From IMG/VR virus record IMGVR_UViG_3300037117_000011, positions 1 to 39,745 of that record: a stretch of 39,745 nucleotides of DNA; one strand, written 5' to 3'. The notes below the pieces were generated by a model. It saw only the letters and a list, made by a program, of their open reading frames with translations. It was not told the DNA's origin and did not search any database. Both the position numbers and the translations under genes were made by a program. The DNA is from a virus. Of the stretch, positions 32,207-39,745 are shown one piece after another (the stretch's first letter is position 1; each line of letters opens with the position of its first letter).

Positions 32207-32665
32207 CTATCTCTCCCCTACGCTCCAGACATCCCACAGTCGTGCGGGAAATCGATAGTCATCCCCTTTACTCTCCTCGAAAGTCGTCGTAGAGAATATG
32301 AGGATAGTTGTATTTTCCGTCAACGACATCCACCCATTTGCATATCCGGGTGGTACATAAAAAATTCGGGGTTGTTCAGCAGACAGTATGTGCTGATATA
32401 CCGTAGCATTTCGTCCGTCCGGGTGATCCCAATCCTCAACCTTTACGGCAGCAACTATAGCAGAACCACTCGCCATTGTAAAATATTTCGCTTCAATCTT
32501 ATGACCATGCCACGCACGAACAAAGCCCGATTTGTGATTATGCACCACATAATGTCTCTTGACTCCCTCAAAATGGAAATCATTGACGACATCAACACAC
32601 CCTCGATCATCTATATAGCGAACGCCGGGGATCAAATACGGAATTTCTGGAAGAGGCTTGCTCAT
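32207..32665 (-). CDS. RmlC-like cupin, sugar 3,5-epimerase or ketoisomerase
   Basis: ATG 32665 (MSKPLPEIPYL) follows GGAGAAGTACAA; the protein has 152 residues and its ATG overlaps the stop of the upstream gene (ATGA). It has the beta-barrel plan of dTDP-sugar 3,5-epimerases and 3,4-ketoisomerases: GFVRAWHGHKIEAKYF (His residues of the pocket), IFYVPPGYANGWMSL and a DDYRFPARLWDVW end, close to RmlC endings. The substrate would be a dTDP-4-keto-6-deoxy sugar. With the RmlD-like and C-methyltransferase genes nearby it fits deoxysugar synthesis. Confidence 0.75.
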   Translation of the reverse strand: MSKPLPEIPYLIPGVRYIDDRGCVDVVNDFHFEGVKRHYVVHNHKSGFVRAWHGHKIEAKYFTMASGSAIVAAVKVEDWDHPDGRNATVYQHILSAEQPRIFYVPPGYANGWMSLTENTTILIFSTTTFEESKGDDYRFPARLWDVWSVGER

Positions 32666-33510
32666 TTGTACTTCTCCATCGTGAGTTCGTACCACTTACG
32701 GTCTCTATCATACTGATGAACGATTGAGAACGGAACTCCCGTATTGGGTGCTAACACCAATCCAGATTCCCAATCAAACACTGGCGGGGCATCCGTCCAT
32801 AAAGATTTGAACATCTCCGACGCTTGGACTTGATTTGGCCACAAAAACCACGAGACAGTTGCCGCAAAACCTTCTTCCATCTTCGGGACATATGTCATAC
32901 GCCGAAAAGGTGAATCCCAAAGAAGATAGGACATAAATCCCTGATCGTGAATCTCCGGGGACAACTGCGTCCTGTGTTTCTCCCAAAAACTGTAAAACAA
33001 ATCGCACATGGCTTCGGCATCTCCAGCCACTGTGCCACTGCATAAAATGTCTTGTTCTCTTACCCGAGCGTGTGCGGCGGGACTGCATGACCGGGCCACC
33101 CACTCGTCATTCGTTGCTTGGTCCTTTATCTTGAAACATTCGGTCGCGCCAACAAGACGATTCGGAGCTAGATGCTTTTCCAACCACTCGGTCGGGTCCG
33201 ATTGAAAAATCAAATCGCGACAATCACACCAGATTACGTACCTATATTTTTTGTAGTTCCGTTCCAAGTGATCCGCGACGGTACCAAATCTGTCTGTGTT
33301 GAAACATGTGCCTCGACCAGCCTGTGCTGAAATCCAATCTATTACCTCGAATCCGCAACTCGCTAATCCCTGACGCACTTCGTCGGAAACGTTTTCCACA
33401 AAGAAAAGTTTCGTACCCGTGAATCCTGATTTTGATAAGGACACGGCGTACGGTCGGAGTGTAGCCCAATCGAGATTTCTAACTACGGAAACTATCAGAT
33501 CATTTTCCAA
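32662..33510 (-). CDS. GT-A-like glycosyltransferase (TTG start)
   Basis: The start is TTG 33510, five bases after GAGGAG; the only ATG nearby is in another frame. The protein has 282 residues. YVIWCDCRDLIFQSDPTEWL contains a Asp-x-x-Asp motif like the metal/donor site of GT-A enzymes; CSGTVAGDAEAM and IHDQGFMSYLLW are typical donor/acceptor pocket landmarks, and FSIVHQYDRD closes the fold. Acceptor and donor are unknown. The gene overlaps the RmlD-like gene by 11 bases. Confidence 0.75.
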   Translation of the reverse strand: MENDLIVSVVRNLDWATLRPYAVSLSKSGFTGTKLFFVENVSDEVRQGLASCGFEVIDWISAQAGRGTCFNTDRFGTVADHLERNYKKYRYVIWCDCRDLIFQSDPTEWLEKHLAPNRLVGATECFKIKDQATNDEWVARSCSPAAHARVREQDILCSGTVAGDAEAMCDLFYSFWEKHRTQLSPEIHDQGFMSYLLWDSPFRRMTYVPKMEEGFAATVSWFLWPNQVQASEMFKSLWTDAPPVFDWESGLVLAPNTGVPFSIVHQYDRDRKWYELTMEKYK

Positions 33511-34342
33511 GATAACTCCTCAACTCATCCTGCCATGATTGGAAAACATCTAATCCACGAATCCGCAATCGAAAGTTTTCAAGAATCAGATACTTGGGTC
33601 TACTAAACCCGCCACCGCTGGCGGATGGTTCCACATTCACTATCGTGCTTGTCTGATTGAAAATTTCTTTAGCAAATTCATACCAAGAGCACCCGCCTTT
33701 TCCGACGGCGTGAAAGATGCCCTGTTCTTTGCTGGTACTCAGCTTGACGATCTGTTTGGCTAAACTCACCGTCGAAGTCGGGGACGTAAACTCATCACCT
33801 ACAACCGTCACGACTTCTTTTTCTCGGGCCAGTTGCAACATCGTCTCTACGAAATTCATCCCTCCGGTTTTACCCCGGGTGGGACTGTGGCCAAACAAGG
33901 CCGTGGTCCGAAGAATCTGATGATCTGCGCCGGAGTTAATTACAAAATACTCCCCCGCCAACTTGGTGCTACCGTAAACCGTGACCGGGCAAGGTTGATC
34001 CAACTCCGTGTATGGGGTGTTATTTTTCCCGCTGAAAACCTGATCGGTGCTAATCTGTATGATCTTTGCCCCCTTGCGCTCTGCTACGCTGGCAAGGTTC
34101 CGTGCGCCAATCGCATTTACTCGATATGCCTTCGAAGGGTCGATGTCGCAGGGGCGTGTGTGTAGACAGGTGGAATTTACCAGAACATCAAAGGGCTGGT
34201 CTAAAATGTGATCTACATTCACCTGATCGGATATCTCTATGTGCTCGTGCGTCAGGGCCACGACTTCATGGCCTGCGGTCTTAAAGGCCGATACAACGTC
34301 CGTTCCTACTTGACCGTTAGCTCCAACGACGATAACTTTCAT
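33500..34342 (-). CDS. rmlD: dTDP-4-dehydrorhamnose reductase-like (RmlD)
   Basis: The protein has 280 residues. MKVIVVGANGQVGTDVVSAF is the nucleotide-binding start (GxxGxxG). ISTDQVFSGKNNTPYTE and YGSTKLAGE (YxxxK) are the RmlD catalytic region, and FSRPKYLILEN near the end is typical. The enzyme reduces the 4-keto group of dTDP-6-deoxy sugars using NAD(P)H. ATG 34342 follows TTAGGAGTCTCGA and overlaps the upstream stop as ATGA. Confidence 0.86.
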   Translation of the reverse strand: MKVIVVGANGQVGTDVVSAFKTAGHEVVALTHEHIEISDQVNVDHILDQPFDVLVNSTCLHTRPCDIDPSKAYRVNAIGARNLASVAERKGAKIIQISTDQVFSGKNNTPYTELDQPCPVTVYGSTKLAGEYFVINSGADHQILRTTALFGHSPTRGKTGGMNFVETMLQLAREKEVVTVVGDEFTSPTSTVSLAKQIVKLSTSKEQGIFHAVGKGGCSWYEFAKEIFNQTSTIVNVEPSASGGGFSRPKYLILENFRLRIRGLDVFQSWQDELRSYLGK

Positions 34343-35307
34343 TCGAGACTCCTAAGGACTTGAATGTTGTAATACTTGGGGTTGTCCCAGTCTTGGAACG
34401 ATCCGACATTATTAGAGAGTTCTCGTAAGATGCCCTCTACTTTTTGTCGGGGGTGGAAGCTAAGAATTGTCTTCGCCTTATCCCACGTGACTTTGTAATT
34501 CCTAAAATCTTGGACGTGCTTGATGTCTATCTTCACGGATGAGCCAATATGCTCTCGAACTAAATCCGCGATCTCGCCTACGGTGTAGTTCTCAGATGCG
34601 ACATTGAATATGCCCGAGACAGCCTGATTCGACTCTATCGCTCGCACGTACGCGTTCACTGCGTCGGATATTCCGAGAATCGGTCGCCAGATCGCAGGAT
34701 TGTTTACGGTGATTATACCGTCCTTCACCGCACATTTGAACATGGTGTTTACAATGAGGTCTAACCTCATCCTCGGGCTGTATCCCGATACCGTTCCTTT
34801 ACGCAAAGAAATTACAGAGAACTTTTCGTCTTGCAGGCTAAGGACCGCCTGCTCGCCCTGCAGTTTTGAAATACCGTAAGGGTATCCACACGCTGTCGGG
34901 GAATGCTCATCAAACAACTCGTCCACAGTGTACCCGTATACCGAACACGAGCACGCATAGACAAACCGCTTCACGCCCGCCCGCTTAGCGATGTACGCTA
35001 AATACGCAGGCGATGCCGCGTTAAAAATGAAATTCTTGCTTGGCGAAAATTCCGCCATCGGGTCATTGGATAACCCCGCCATGAAAATTACTTGGTCGTA
35101 TTGAGCCAAGTCCTTCTCCGTAAGATCGAAAATATCTATCTTGCGTTTGTATCCAAGTACCGCATGATGATCGACAACTGCGTCTTTCGGAAGGTGATCT
35201 CCAAACCAGAAGAGATCAACAACATCTATATCGTATCCCCGAGCCATCAACTCTGGGACAAGACGAGAACCAATATACCCTGCTCCCCCCGCTACGAGTA
35301 TCTTCAT
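34339..35307 (-). CDS. NAD-dependent sugar epimerase/dehydratase (extended SDR)
   Basis: The protein has 322 residues: ILVAGGAGYIGSRLVPELMA (Rossmann start), VIFMAGLSNDP, YACSCSVYGY (Ser) and YPYGISKLQGE (Tyr-x-x-x-Lys), RKGTVSGYSPRMRLDLIVN and IWRPILGISDAVNAYV. These fit the NDP-sugar epimerase/dehydratase family; the exact reaction (4-epimerase or 4,6-dehydratase) is not fixed by motifs. It starts with ATGA overlap of the glf gene. Confidence 0.88.
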   Translation of the reverse strand: MKILVAGGAGYIGSRLVPELMARGYDIDVVDLFWFGDHLPKDAVVDHHAVLGYKRKIDIFDLTEKDLAQYDQVIFMAGLSNDPMAEFSPSKNFIFNAASPAYLAYIAKRAGVKRFVYACSCSVYGYTVDELFDEHSPTACGYPYGISKLQGEQAVLSLQDEKFSVISLRKGTVSGYSPRMRLDLIVNTMFKCAVKDGIITVNNPAIWRPILGISDAVNAYVRAIESNQAVSGIFNVASENYTVGEIADLVREHIGSSVKIDIKHVQDFRNYKVTWDKAKTILSFHPRQKVEGILRELSNNVGSFQDWDNPKYYNIQVLRSLE

Positions 35308-36407
35308 AAGGTTATCCTAAGATTTTCAAACTCTTTCAAAGCCATTCCGACGACTTGATCCATGTTGAGATACTGGTACCGGGCGAGTCGGCCTACAAAG
35401 GACACGTCCTCGCGCTTGTCCGCCATCGCTTTGTACTTAGCGTACATCAGCGCCGTATCGGGCGCGGGCACGGGATAGTAAGGTTCTCTACCATCCGAAT
35501 CAATTGGGTACTCTCGAACGATAGTGGAGTGGGGGCACGCCTGTCCGGTCGCATGTTTGATCTCTACGATGCGTTTAAGTGGGCCACCGTCTGGATAGCT
35601 GACTACCGTAGTCGGTTGCCAAAAACCATCCTTCAACTTTTCAGGGCCGAATGTTTGATGTTCAAATCGCAAGGAGCGATATGCCAAATGTCCGTGTGCA
35701 TAATCAAAGAATTCGTCGATAGGCCCAGTGTAAACCAAATGCTTGTACTGACAAGACATTTCCCGGTAATCCGTGTTGAGGATTATTCGAATCCCACCGA
35801 CCATTCGACGGAACATATCCGTATACCCTTTTGCGGGCATATACTGATGCTTATCATCGAAGAAGAGGTCGTTGCGTGTCGTTCTGATCGGTATGCGTAG
35901 ACAGACCGAAGCATCCAAATCTTTCGGCTCTCGGTTCCAGTGCGTCTTCACGTACCCTTTGTAAAATTTCTCGTATAACTCCCAACCTACTTGAGAGACA
36001 ATAGCCTCTTCAGAGTTTTTCGGGTGCGCGATAGGAACTTTTACGCGTGAGAGATATTCTGTCATCTCGTCGGTCGTACTAGGACGCCCTAACATTTGCT
36101 CAAACGTTTCGAGGTTTATCGGGAAACTCCAAAACTTGCCGTCAACAAAACTCTTTCCGGTAAGTTGATAAGGAATCCATTCGGTAAACATTGACAAATA
36201 TTCGAAGATGCGGTCGGAGTTCGTGTGGAATAGATGCGGCCCATATTTATGTACGAGTACGCCAGACGCGTCGTAATAGTCATACGCATTACCGCCGATG
36301 TGATCTCTCTTGTCCACTATGATGCATCGTTTACCAAACGACGTAAGGCGCTCTGCTAATACTGATCCTGCAAATCCGGCACCGACAATGAGCACATCGC
36401 ATTCCAT
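35304..36407 (-). CDS. glf: UDP-galactopyranose mutase
   Basis: ATG 36407 (MECDVLIVGAGFAGSVLAER) shares bases with the upstream stop (TAATG) and follows GAGGACGTA; the protein has 367 residues. FAD-binding GxGxxG is at 9-14; VDKRDHIGGNAYDY, YGPHLFHTNSDRIFEYL, FPINLETFEQMLG and FYKGYVKTHWNREPKDLDAS are conserved mutase blocks, as are PAKGYTDMFRRM and YTGPIDEFFDY. The enzyme makes UDP-galactofuranose from UDP-galactopyranose. A phage copy implies use of galactofuranose on the virion or in the host envelope. Confidence 0.93.
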   Translation of the reverse strand: MECDVLIVGAGFAGSVLAERLTSFGKRCIIVDKRDHIGGNAYDYYDASGVLVHKYGPHLFHTNSDRIFEYLSMFTEWIPYQLTGKSFVDGKFWSFPINLETFEQMLGRPSTTDEMTEYLSRVKVPIAHPKNSEEAIVSQVGWELYEKFYKGYVKTHWNREPKDLDASVCLRIPIRTTRNDLFFDDKHQYMPAKGYTDMFRRMVGGIRIILNTDYREMSCQYKHLVYTGPIDEFFDYAHGHLAYRSLRFEHQTFGPEKLKDGFWQPTTVVSYPDGGPLKRIVEIKHATGQACPHSTIVREYPIDSDGREPYYPVPAPDTALMYAKYKAMADKREDVSFVGRLARYQYLNMDQVVGMALKEFENLRITL

Positions 36408-37018
36408 TACGTCCTCGCTTGTGCGTACGTCTGATACATCATTTCGGGAGCATACTTCGCTGTCCAACCTCTAACACTGGAAAGATGGTAGGTTATTGTC
36501 GTCGCGTCAAAAACATCCCCGGGAGAAAACTTGTAACGCGGGTCAGCATGTAACTCAACCCCGTTGGCGGATAACGCTTTTGCAACAAATACATCCTCAG
36601 CGGGTCCGTACCCACTCGGATCGCTCACCCCAACAATATGCATTGCTTTCCGGCTGAGCCAATACCCAGCCCCTCCGCTCGCAAAATACTGATTACGACC
36701 GCCTGTAAAATCGTGTTGCGCGAAGTCGCTGGTGAGCATCAACCCCGGAACGACGAAGTTGTCTATGTCGCATTTAAATACGAAATCATACCCTCTTGCC
36801 AGCGCCCAGTTCGCCATTGCCCGAGTTTTATATGGCAGTCCGTTACTGTCGTCAGGAACGTCTAAAAAGACTTCATCCGGAGTGGCATCAAATGCGGGTA
36901 GCCCTAAACAGAAAACGTAATCCATCCCAGCCGGAATGTCTTTGATCCAAGTATCCCGCTGGGCCTGCTGCCATGGACGGTCCCGATGGCAAGACAATAT
37001 CGCAATCAACGCTCGCAT
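36407..37018 (-). CDS. GT31-like glycosyltransferase
   Basis: The protein has 203 residues, starting MRALIAILSCHRDRPWQQAQ, then RDTWIKDIP, FCLGLPA, DEVFLDVPDDSNGLPYK, the donor site FKCDIDNFV, GGAGYWLSRKAMHI, and AEDVFVAKAL. It is a single copy of the fold found twice in the tandem enzyme. It overlaps the methyltransferase gene by 13 bases and has no obvious ribosome site, so coupling is likely. Confidence 0.83.
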   Translation of the reverse strand: MRALIAILSCHRDRPWQQAQRDTWIKDIPAGMDYVFCLGLPAFDATPDEVFLDVPDDSNGLPYKTRAMANWALARGYDFVFKCDIDNFVVPGLMLTSDFAQHDFTGGRNQYFASGGAGYWLSRKAMHIVGVSDPSGYGPAEDVFVAKALSANGVELHADPRYKFSPGDVFDATTITYHLSSVRGWTAKYAPEMMYQTYAQART

Positions 37019-38157
37019 AAATTATGGGACGTCAAAAAATGTCCTTTATACTCGGACGAATATCTCTGGATAATTTTTGGGGCGTAGTTCCAAATGAATA
37101 TGAGCGTGTAGTCTGGCTGTGCTTTCAACCACTCGTCTGACGTTCGAACCTGAACTCCGGTCCCCGGAATATATTTACCTTGCTTAGCAGGCGTATCATC
37201 CACGACAGCTTGAATGAGCGTACTATCAATTACAGCACAGTTCATAAACACGGTTGTCTTGGCGGCAGCACCAAACCCCCAAACGGTCTTGCCCTCTATC
37301 TTTAACTGCAGGAGAAGTTTCTTCAAGTCTGTGATTTTATCCAGCGCACGATCCCAAACCGTATCTAGCTGGTCAAGGCCGTGTTCTGCCATATTGAAGT
37401 GAGTTTCCAATTTGCCTACGACCACTCTCAATGACCCGCCGAGAACTTCAGGCAAGTGCACAATTGAATAGATAAAAAGGCCATGACGCCCAAACAGAGT
37501 CCTCAGTGACTTGATAGTAAAATAGAACATGTGTTCGTGGTAAATGGTATCAAACTGACATCCTTGGAGTAAGTCTCCCAGATAAGGGACTTCGATGATT
37601 GCTACTCCGGTAGGTTTGAGAACTTCCGCAATGCCTGCAACAAAATCATTAAGCGTGGGCACGTGCGCGAGTACGTTATTCGCATGGACTACATCTGCTT
37701 TAGGCAGGGTCTTCGCTAACGCGAGACTAAAAAATTCTTGAACGGTAGGAATACCCTTCTGTGCGGCAATATTCGCGGGTCCTTTAGCGGGGTCCACCCC
37801 GAGGATATTTATTCCCTTATGTTTATAGAAGTCGAGCAAGTATCCGTCATTGCTGGCGATCTCGATCACCAATCCTTGGGAGAGATCACGTTCTTTCGTA
37901 ACTTTCTCGACTAGTTTCTCTGCGGATTCAACTACTGGAGCCATGACAGACGAATAGAACAGATACTCTTTGAACATCGCTTCAGGAGGAACCGTATCCT
38001 TCAACTGGGCTAAAGAACACTCCTCGCAGATGAGTACGTCTAACGGAAATCGTTCAAATCTTTGGGTCGCGGAATCTAATAGTTCATTTACGAGGGGGAT
38101 GTTGCCGAGCGAGATAACAGGTTTCAGGCTTTCGGAGCCGCAACTTCGGCAGTTCAT
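37006..38157 (-). CDS. Sugar C-methyltransferase (TcaB9/NovU-like)
   Basis: ATG 38157 (MNCRSCGSESLKPVISLGNI) follows GAGGAGAGAATC; the protein has 383 residues. An N-terminal zinc site has Cys3, Cys6, Cys44 and Cys47. VIEIASNDGYLL (97-108) is the SAM-binding loop. The Tyr-His-Glu-His of IYHEHMFYFT (206-209) matches the Tyr-x-Glu-His of the C3-methyltransferase TcaB9. A C-terminal Rossmann-like domain (KTVWGFGAAAKTTVF) is also typical. The enzyme likely adds a methyl to a carbon next to a keto group of a dTDP-sugar. With epimerase and reductase genes it would give a branched deoxysugar. Confidence 0.9.
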   Translation of the reverse strand: MNCRSCGSESLKPVISLGNIPLVNELLDSATQRFERFPLDVLICEECSLAQLKDTVPPEAMFKEYLFYSSVMAPVVESAEKLVEKVTKERDLSQGLVIEIASNDGYLLDFYKHKGINILGVDPAKGPANIAAQKGIPTVQEFFSLALAKTLPKADVVHANNVLAHVPTLNDFVAGIAEVLKPTGVAIIEVPYLGDLLQGCQFDTIYHEHMFYFTIKSLRTLFGRHGLFIYSIVHLPEVLGGSLRVVVGKLETHFNMAEHGLDQLDTVWDRALDKITDLKKLLLQLKIEGKTVWGFGAAAKTTVFMNCAVIDSTLIQAVVDDTPAKQGKYIPGTGVQVRTSDEWLKAQPDYTLIFIWNYAPKIIQRYSSEYKGHFLTSHNLCER

Positions 38158-38753
38158 GATTCTCTCCTCGACCACCAATCAGTTACCAATCCACCCTGTT
38201 CGTATTTGTAAACACGCTGTCCTGTTGCTAGGGAAGTTTTTGCTTGTCTACTATCTGGCTGTATTCTATATTCCCAAGTTTGCTCGGGTACGAATATAAA
38301 ACGACCGCCAGCCGCGACGATCTTCTTCCACAATTCCCAGTCTTCCATCCGACGATCAACAAACCCACCCACTTGTTCGAACATAGAACGTCGAACTAAA
38401 GAGGTTATCGCAATGTGATTGCAGATACGCATCTTCTTCAAGTCAAGAGCATGAACCACGCCTGTATATTGGGATGGAGAATAAACTACATCTGCGTTTT
38501 CAGCAACTGCGGTAAGCTTTTCGAGATGATTAGGAAACATAATATCATCGTCGTCTAAGAAGGCCAGCCAATCGATATTGTCGGGTAACTCACTTACAAT
38601 CTTATTGCGAAGTTTAGCTGGGCCCATGCAATGAATATCTACCTCGATAGCATGGATATCTGCGGGTCGGGTTTGCGCTTTTACCGAAGCAATACATTCT
38701 TGGAGAAGTTCATGTCTGTTTGATTTGGACGGCGTCACGACCGCGATTTGCAT
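38154..38753 (-). CDS. GT2-type glycosyltransferase
   Basis: The protein has 199 residues, ATG 38753 after GCGGAGGCATC. MQIAVVTPSKSNRHELLQEC begins the GT-A fold; WLAFLDDDDIMFPNHLEKL holds the Asp run for metal and donor; RMEDWELWKKIVAAGG is the acceptor-loop type motif of GT2 enzymes. It ends YKYEQGGLVTDWWSRRES, almost the same as the tandem GT31 enzyme, although the two are otherwise unrelated. ATGA links it to the methyltransferase. Confidence 0.87.
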   Translation of the reverse strand: MQIAVVTPSKSNRHELLQECIASVKAQTRPADIHAIEVDIHCMGPAKLRNKIVSELPDNIDWLAFLDDDDIMFPNHLEKLTAVAENADVVYSPSQYTGVVHALDLKKMRICNHIAITSLVRRSMFEQVGGFVDRRMEDWELWKKIVAAGGRFIFVPEQTWEYRIQPDSRQAKTSLATGQRVYKYEQGGLVTDWWSRRES

Positions 38754-39411
38754 GATGCCTCCGCATTTGGTCAGGACTTAGCGCATGGATAGTCAAAAAG
38801 TTGTTTGGCTGTTCTAACTCTCCATCGCTAATATAAGGGTTCGTTCTTGTCGGCCTGACAAGGTGATATCTGTTATCGTAAGCACAACGAATCTGTTGTT
38901 TCTTTAATGCTTCGCCAATCCAGCGATCCTCTGCCCAAGTTCCTGCTGGACTTTTATCCAGTAACTCCATTGCCCGTCGGCTTAGCCAATAAGTAAAGCC
39001 CGGACAAAAATCTGCCTTCAGACCTACTAATGACTCTCCCCGGTCGCTGCCTACATAGTCTGCGGTAGGCGCGTTCGCCATAAGACGGTCGTAATACACG
39101 TACACATCGTCGTCGACTTTGCAAAGGTAATCATAACCGTGATCGAGGGCGTATCTAATCAGTGCCCGAATTTTTTCCGCGCTGTGATGATAGTCATCGG
39201 GCGCGTTAAGAAAAACCTCGTCGGGTATCGCAATTCTGTCCGAACGCTTAGGTTTTCCATAAAAAATTTTATAATCGCAGGTTACGTCCTTCAACCAAGT
39301 GTCTCGAAGGGCTGACACTCTATCTACTGGGATACGCGTAAACCAATCTCGGAATCCGTCGGCAGTGTACATATACGAATGACACGAAAAGATTGCGAGC
39401 AAAGTTTTCAT
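38710..39411 (-). CDS. GT31-like glycosyltransferase
   Basis: ATG 39411 (MKTLLAIFSCHSYMYTADG) follows ACGAGGTAACA; the protein has 233 residues. LRDTWLKDVTCDYKIFYGKP, DEVFLNAPDDYHHSAEK, CKVDDDVYVYYDRL (donor site DDD), GFTYWLSRRAMELL and AEDRWIGEALKKQQI follow the GT31-like plan. It overlaps the GT2 gene by 44 bases. Acceptor and donor are unknown. Confidence 0.85.
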   Translation of the reverse strand: MKTLLAIFSCHSYMYTADGFRDWFTRIPVDRVSALRDTWLKDVTCDYKIFYGKPKRSDRIAIPDEVFLNAPDDYHHSAEKIRALIRYALDHGYDYLCKVDDDVYVYYDRLMANAPTADYVGSDRGESLVGLKADFCPGFTYWLSRRAMELLDKSPAGTWAEDRWIGEALKKQQIRCAYDNRYHLVRPTRTNPYISDGELEQPNNFLTIHALSPDQMRRHHANRGRDAVQIKQT

Positions 39412-39413
39412 TG

Positions 39414-39581
39414 TTACCTCGTACAGTTCTTGTTTATCCACTCCGCACGTGCTCTCTTATCTGAGAGCATCGGAGGAACGTTACCAAAGGCCTTGTGCAC
39501 ACCGTATAGGCCAAGGCACACTAGCCCTGAGAACAATATTGCGGCAACTCCTAAACTTAGGAATAAAATTTTTAGCCACAT
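39414..39581 (-). CDS. Small single-pass membrane protein
   Basis: ATG 39581 (MWLKILFLSLGVAAILFSG) follows GAGAGGATTAGGT; an in-frame TTG at 39599 is a less likely start. The protein has 55 residues with one hydrophobic segment (about 3-26), then a short charged outer part ending in a Lys/Arg tail. Being first in the module, after a terminator-like hairpin, it may be a lysis, anti-lysis or envelope-modifying protein; the sequence does not say which. Confidence 0.7.
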   Translation of the reverse strand: MWLKILFLSLGVAAILFSGLVCLGLYGVHKAFGNVPPMLSDKRARAEWINKNCTR

Positions 39582-39597
39582 ACCTAATCCTCTCTTC

Positions 39598-39638
39598 AAA
39601 TAGAAACGCCCACTCCCGGCTGGCGCTGGGGTGGGCGT
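39598..39638 (-). terminator. Rho-independent-type terminator upstream of the membrane protein
   Basis: ACGCCCAC (39638-39631 on the RNA) pairs with GTGGGCGT (39613-39606), with an inner CCC/GGG pair, and TTTCTATTT follows on the minus strand. This is a strong GC stem with a U-rich tail. It should end transcripts coming from above the window; a promoter for the sugar module may lie close, but none is clear. Confidence 0.72.
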
Positions 39639-39745
39639 AGTTGGCCAATAGACGACCAGATGTCGGCGCAGTAGGCTTGTGGCCTAGGAGGAGGTCTGCG
39701 CCGTTTCTTTTAACCGCGCTAATCGCGGGCTAGGGAGATTTACGC
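39639..39745 (-). other. Structured non-coding stretch
   Basis: No gene is seen here. Two hairpins lie in it: GGCGCAG (39665-39671) with CTGCGCC (39696-39702), holding an inner TAGGC/GCCTA stem (39672-39686), and CCGCG (39714-39718) with CGCGG (39724-39728). With the terminator next to it, it makes three stems in a row. It may be a leader, a processing site or a small RNA. Confidence 0.5.

Noticed and set aside
32153-32716. Plus-strand frame of 187 codons
   Set aside because: It crosses the cupin and two neighbouring genes on the other strand; no domain was recognised.
1-39745. tRNA genes, CRISPR arrays, insertion sequences, integrase or attachment sites
   Set aside because: I looked for cloverleaf patterns, regularly spaced repeats, transposase motifs and terminal repeats and saw none that I could support.

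Overview
This is a 39.7 kb piece of a tailed double-stranded DNA bacteriophage genome, almost certainly from a short-tailed (podovirus-type) phage. Every gene I support lies on the minus strand, so transcription runs from about 39.6 kb down to 1. Genes are tightly packed, with many ATGA or TAATG stop/start overlaps and clear AGGAG-type ribosome binding sites. A large terminase, portal, N4-gp56-like capsid protein, scaffold-like protein and a set of connector, nozzle and ejection-type proteins are present. I see no tape measure, sheath or tail-tube gene. No replication, integrase, tRNA or CRISPR feature was seen. The host cannot be named from the sequence; three ice-binding-like domains make a cold or freeze-thaw soil or water habitat a reasonable guess, no more.

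Layout in transcription order. (1) 39.6-30.7 kb: a surface-sugar module. It holds four GT31-like glycosyltransferase domains (two fused in tandem), a GT2-type enzyme, a further GT-A-like enzyme, a sugar C-methyltransferase, UDP-galactopyranose mutase, an NAD-dependent epimerase/dehydratase, an RmlD-like reductase and an RmlC-like cupin. Together these could make and attach a branched or furanose sugar to virion proteins or to the host surface. (2) 30.7-27.9 kb: small overlapping genes, including a dual-specificity-type phosphatase. (3) 27.8-20.4 kb: packaging and head genes: terminase, portal, an exported trypsin-like protease in the place usually held by a prohead protease, a small protein, a scaffold-like protein and the major capsid protein. 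(4) 20.4-14.5 kb: an HNH endonuclease, two paralogous candidate decoration proteins (one carrying an ice-binding-like domain), small proteins and a connector-like protein. (5) 14.5-3.8 kb: adaptor-like protein, fibre-like proteins, a giant 1638-residue nozzle-like protein carrying PA14-like and ice-binding-like domains, a third ice-binding-like protein and a GNAT-like protein, with HNH genes between them. (6) 3.4-1 kb: ejection or internal-virion-like proteins.

The most striking feature is that one fold, the DUF3494 ice-binding beta-solenoid, sits as an internal cassette in three unrelated virion-type proteins. Flanking sequences on both sides still look like ordinary phage structural protein, which points to repeated modular insertion. 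Four endonuclease-VII-type HNH genes have entered gene junctions in the same structural region. Other observations worth following are a shared C-terminal peptide on two different glycosyltransferases, a small paralogue of the scaffold C-terminus, and several strong RNA hairpins between genes.
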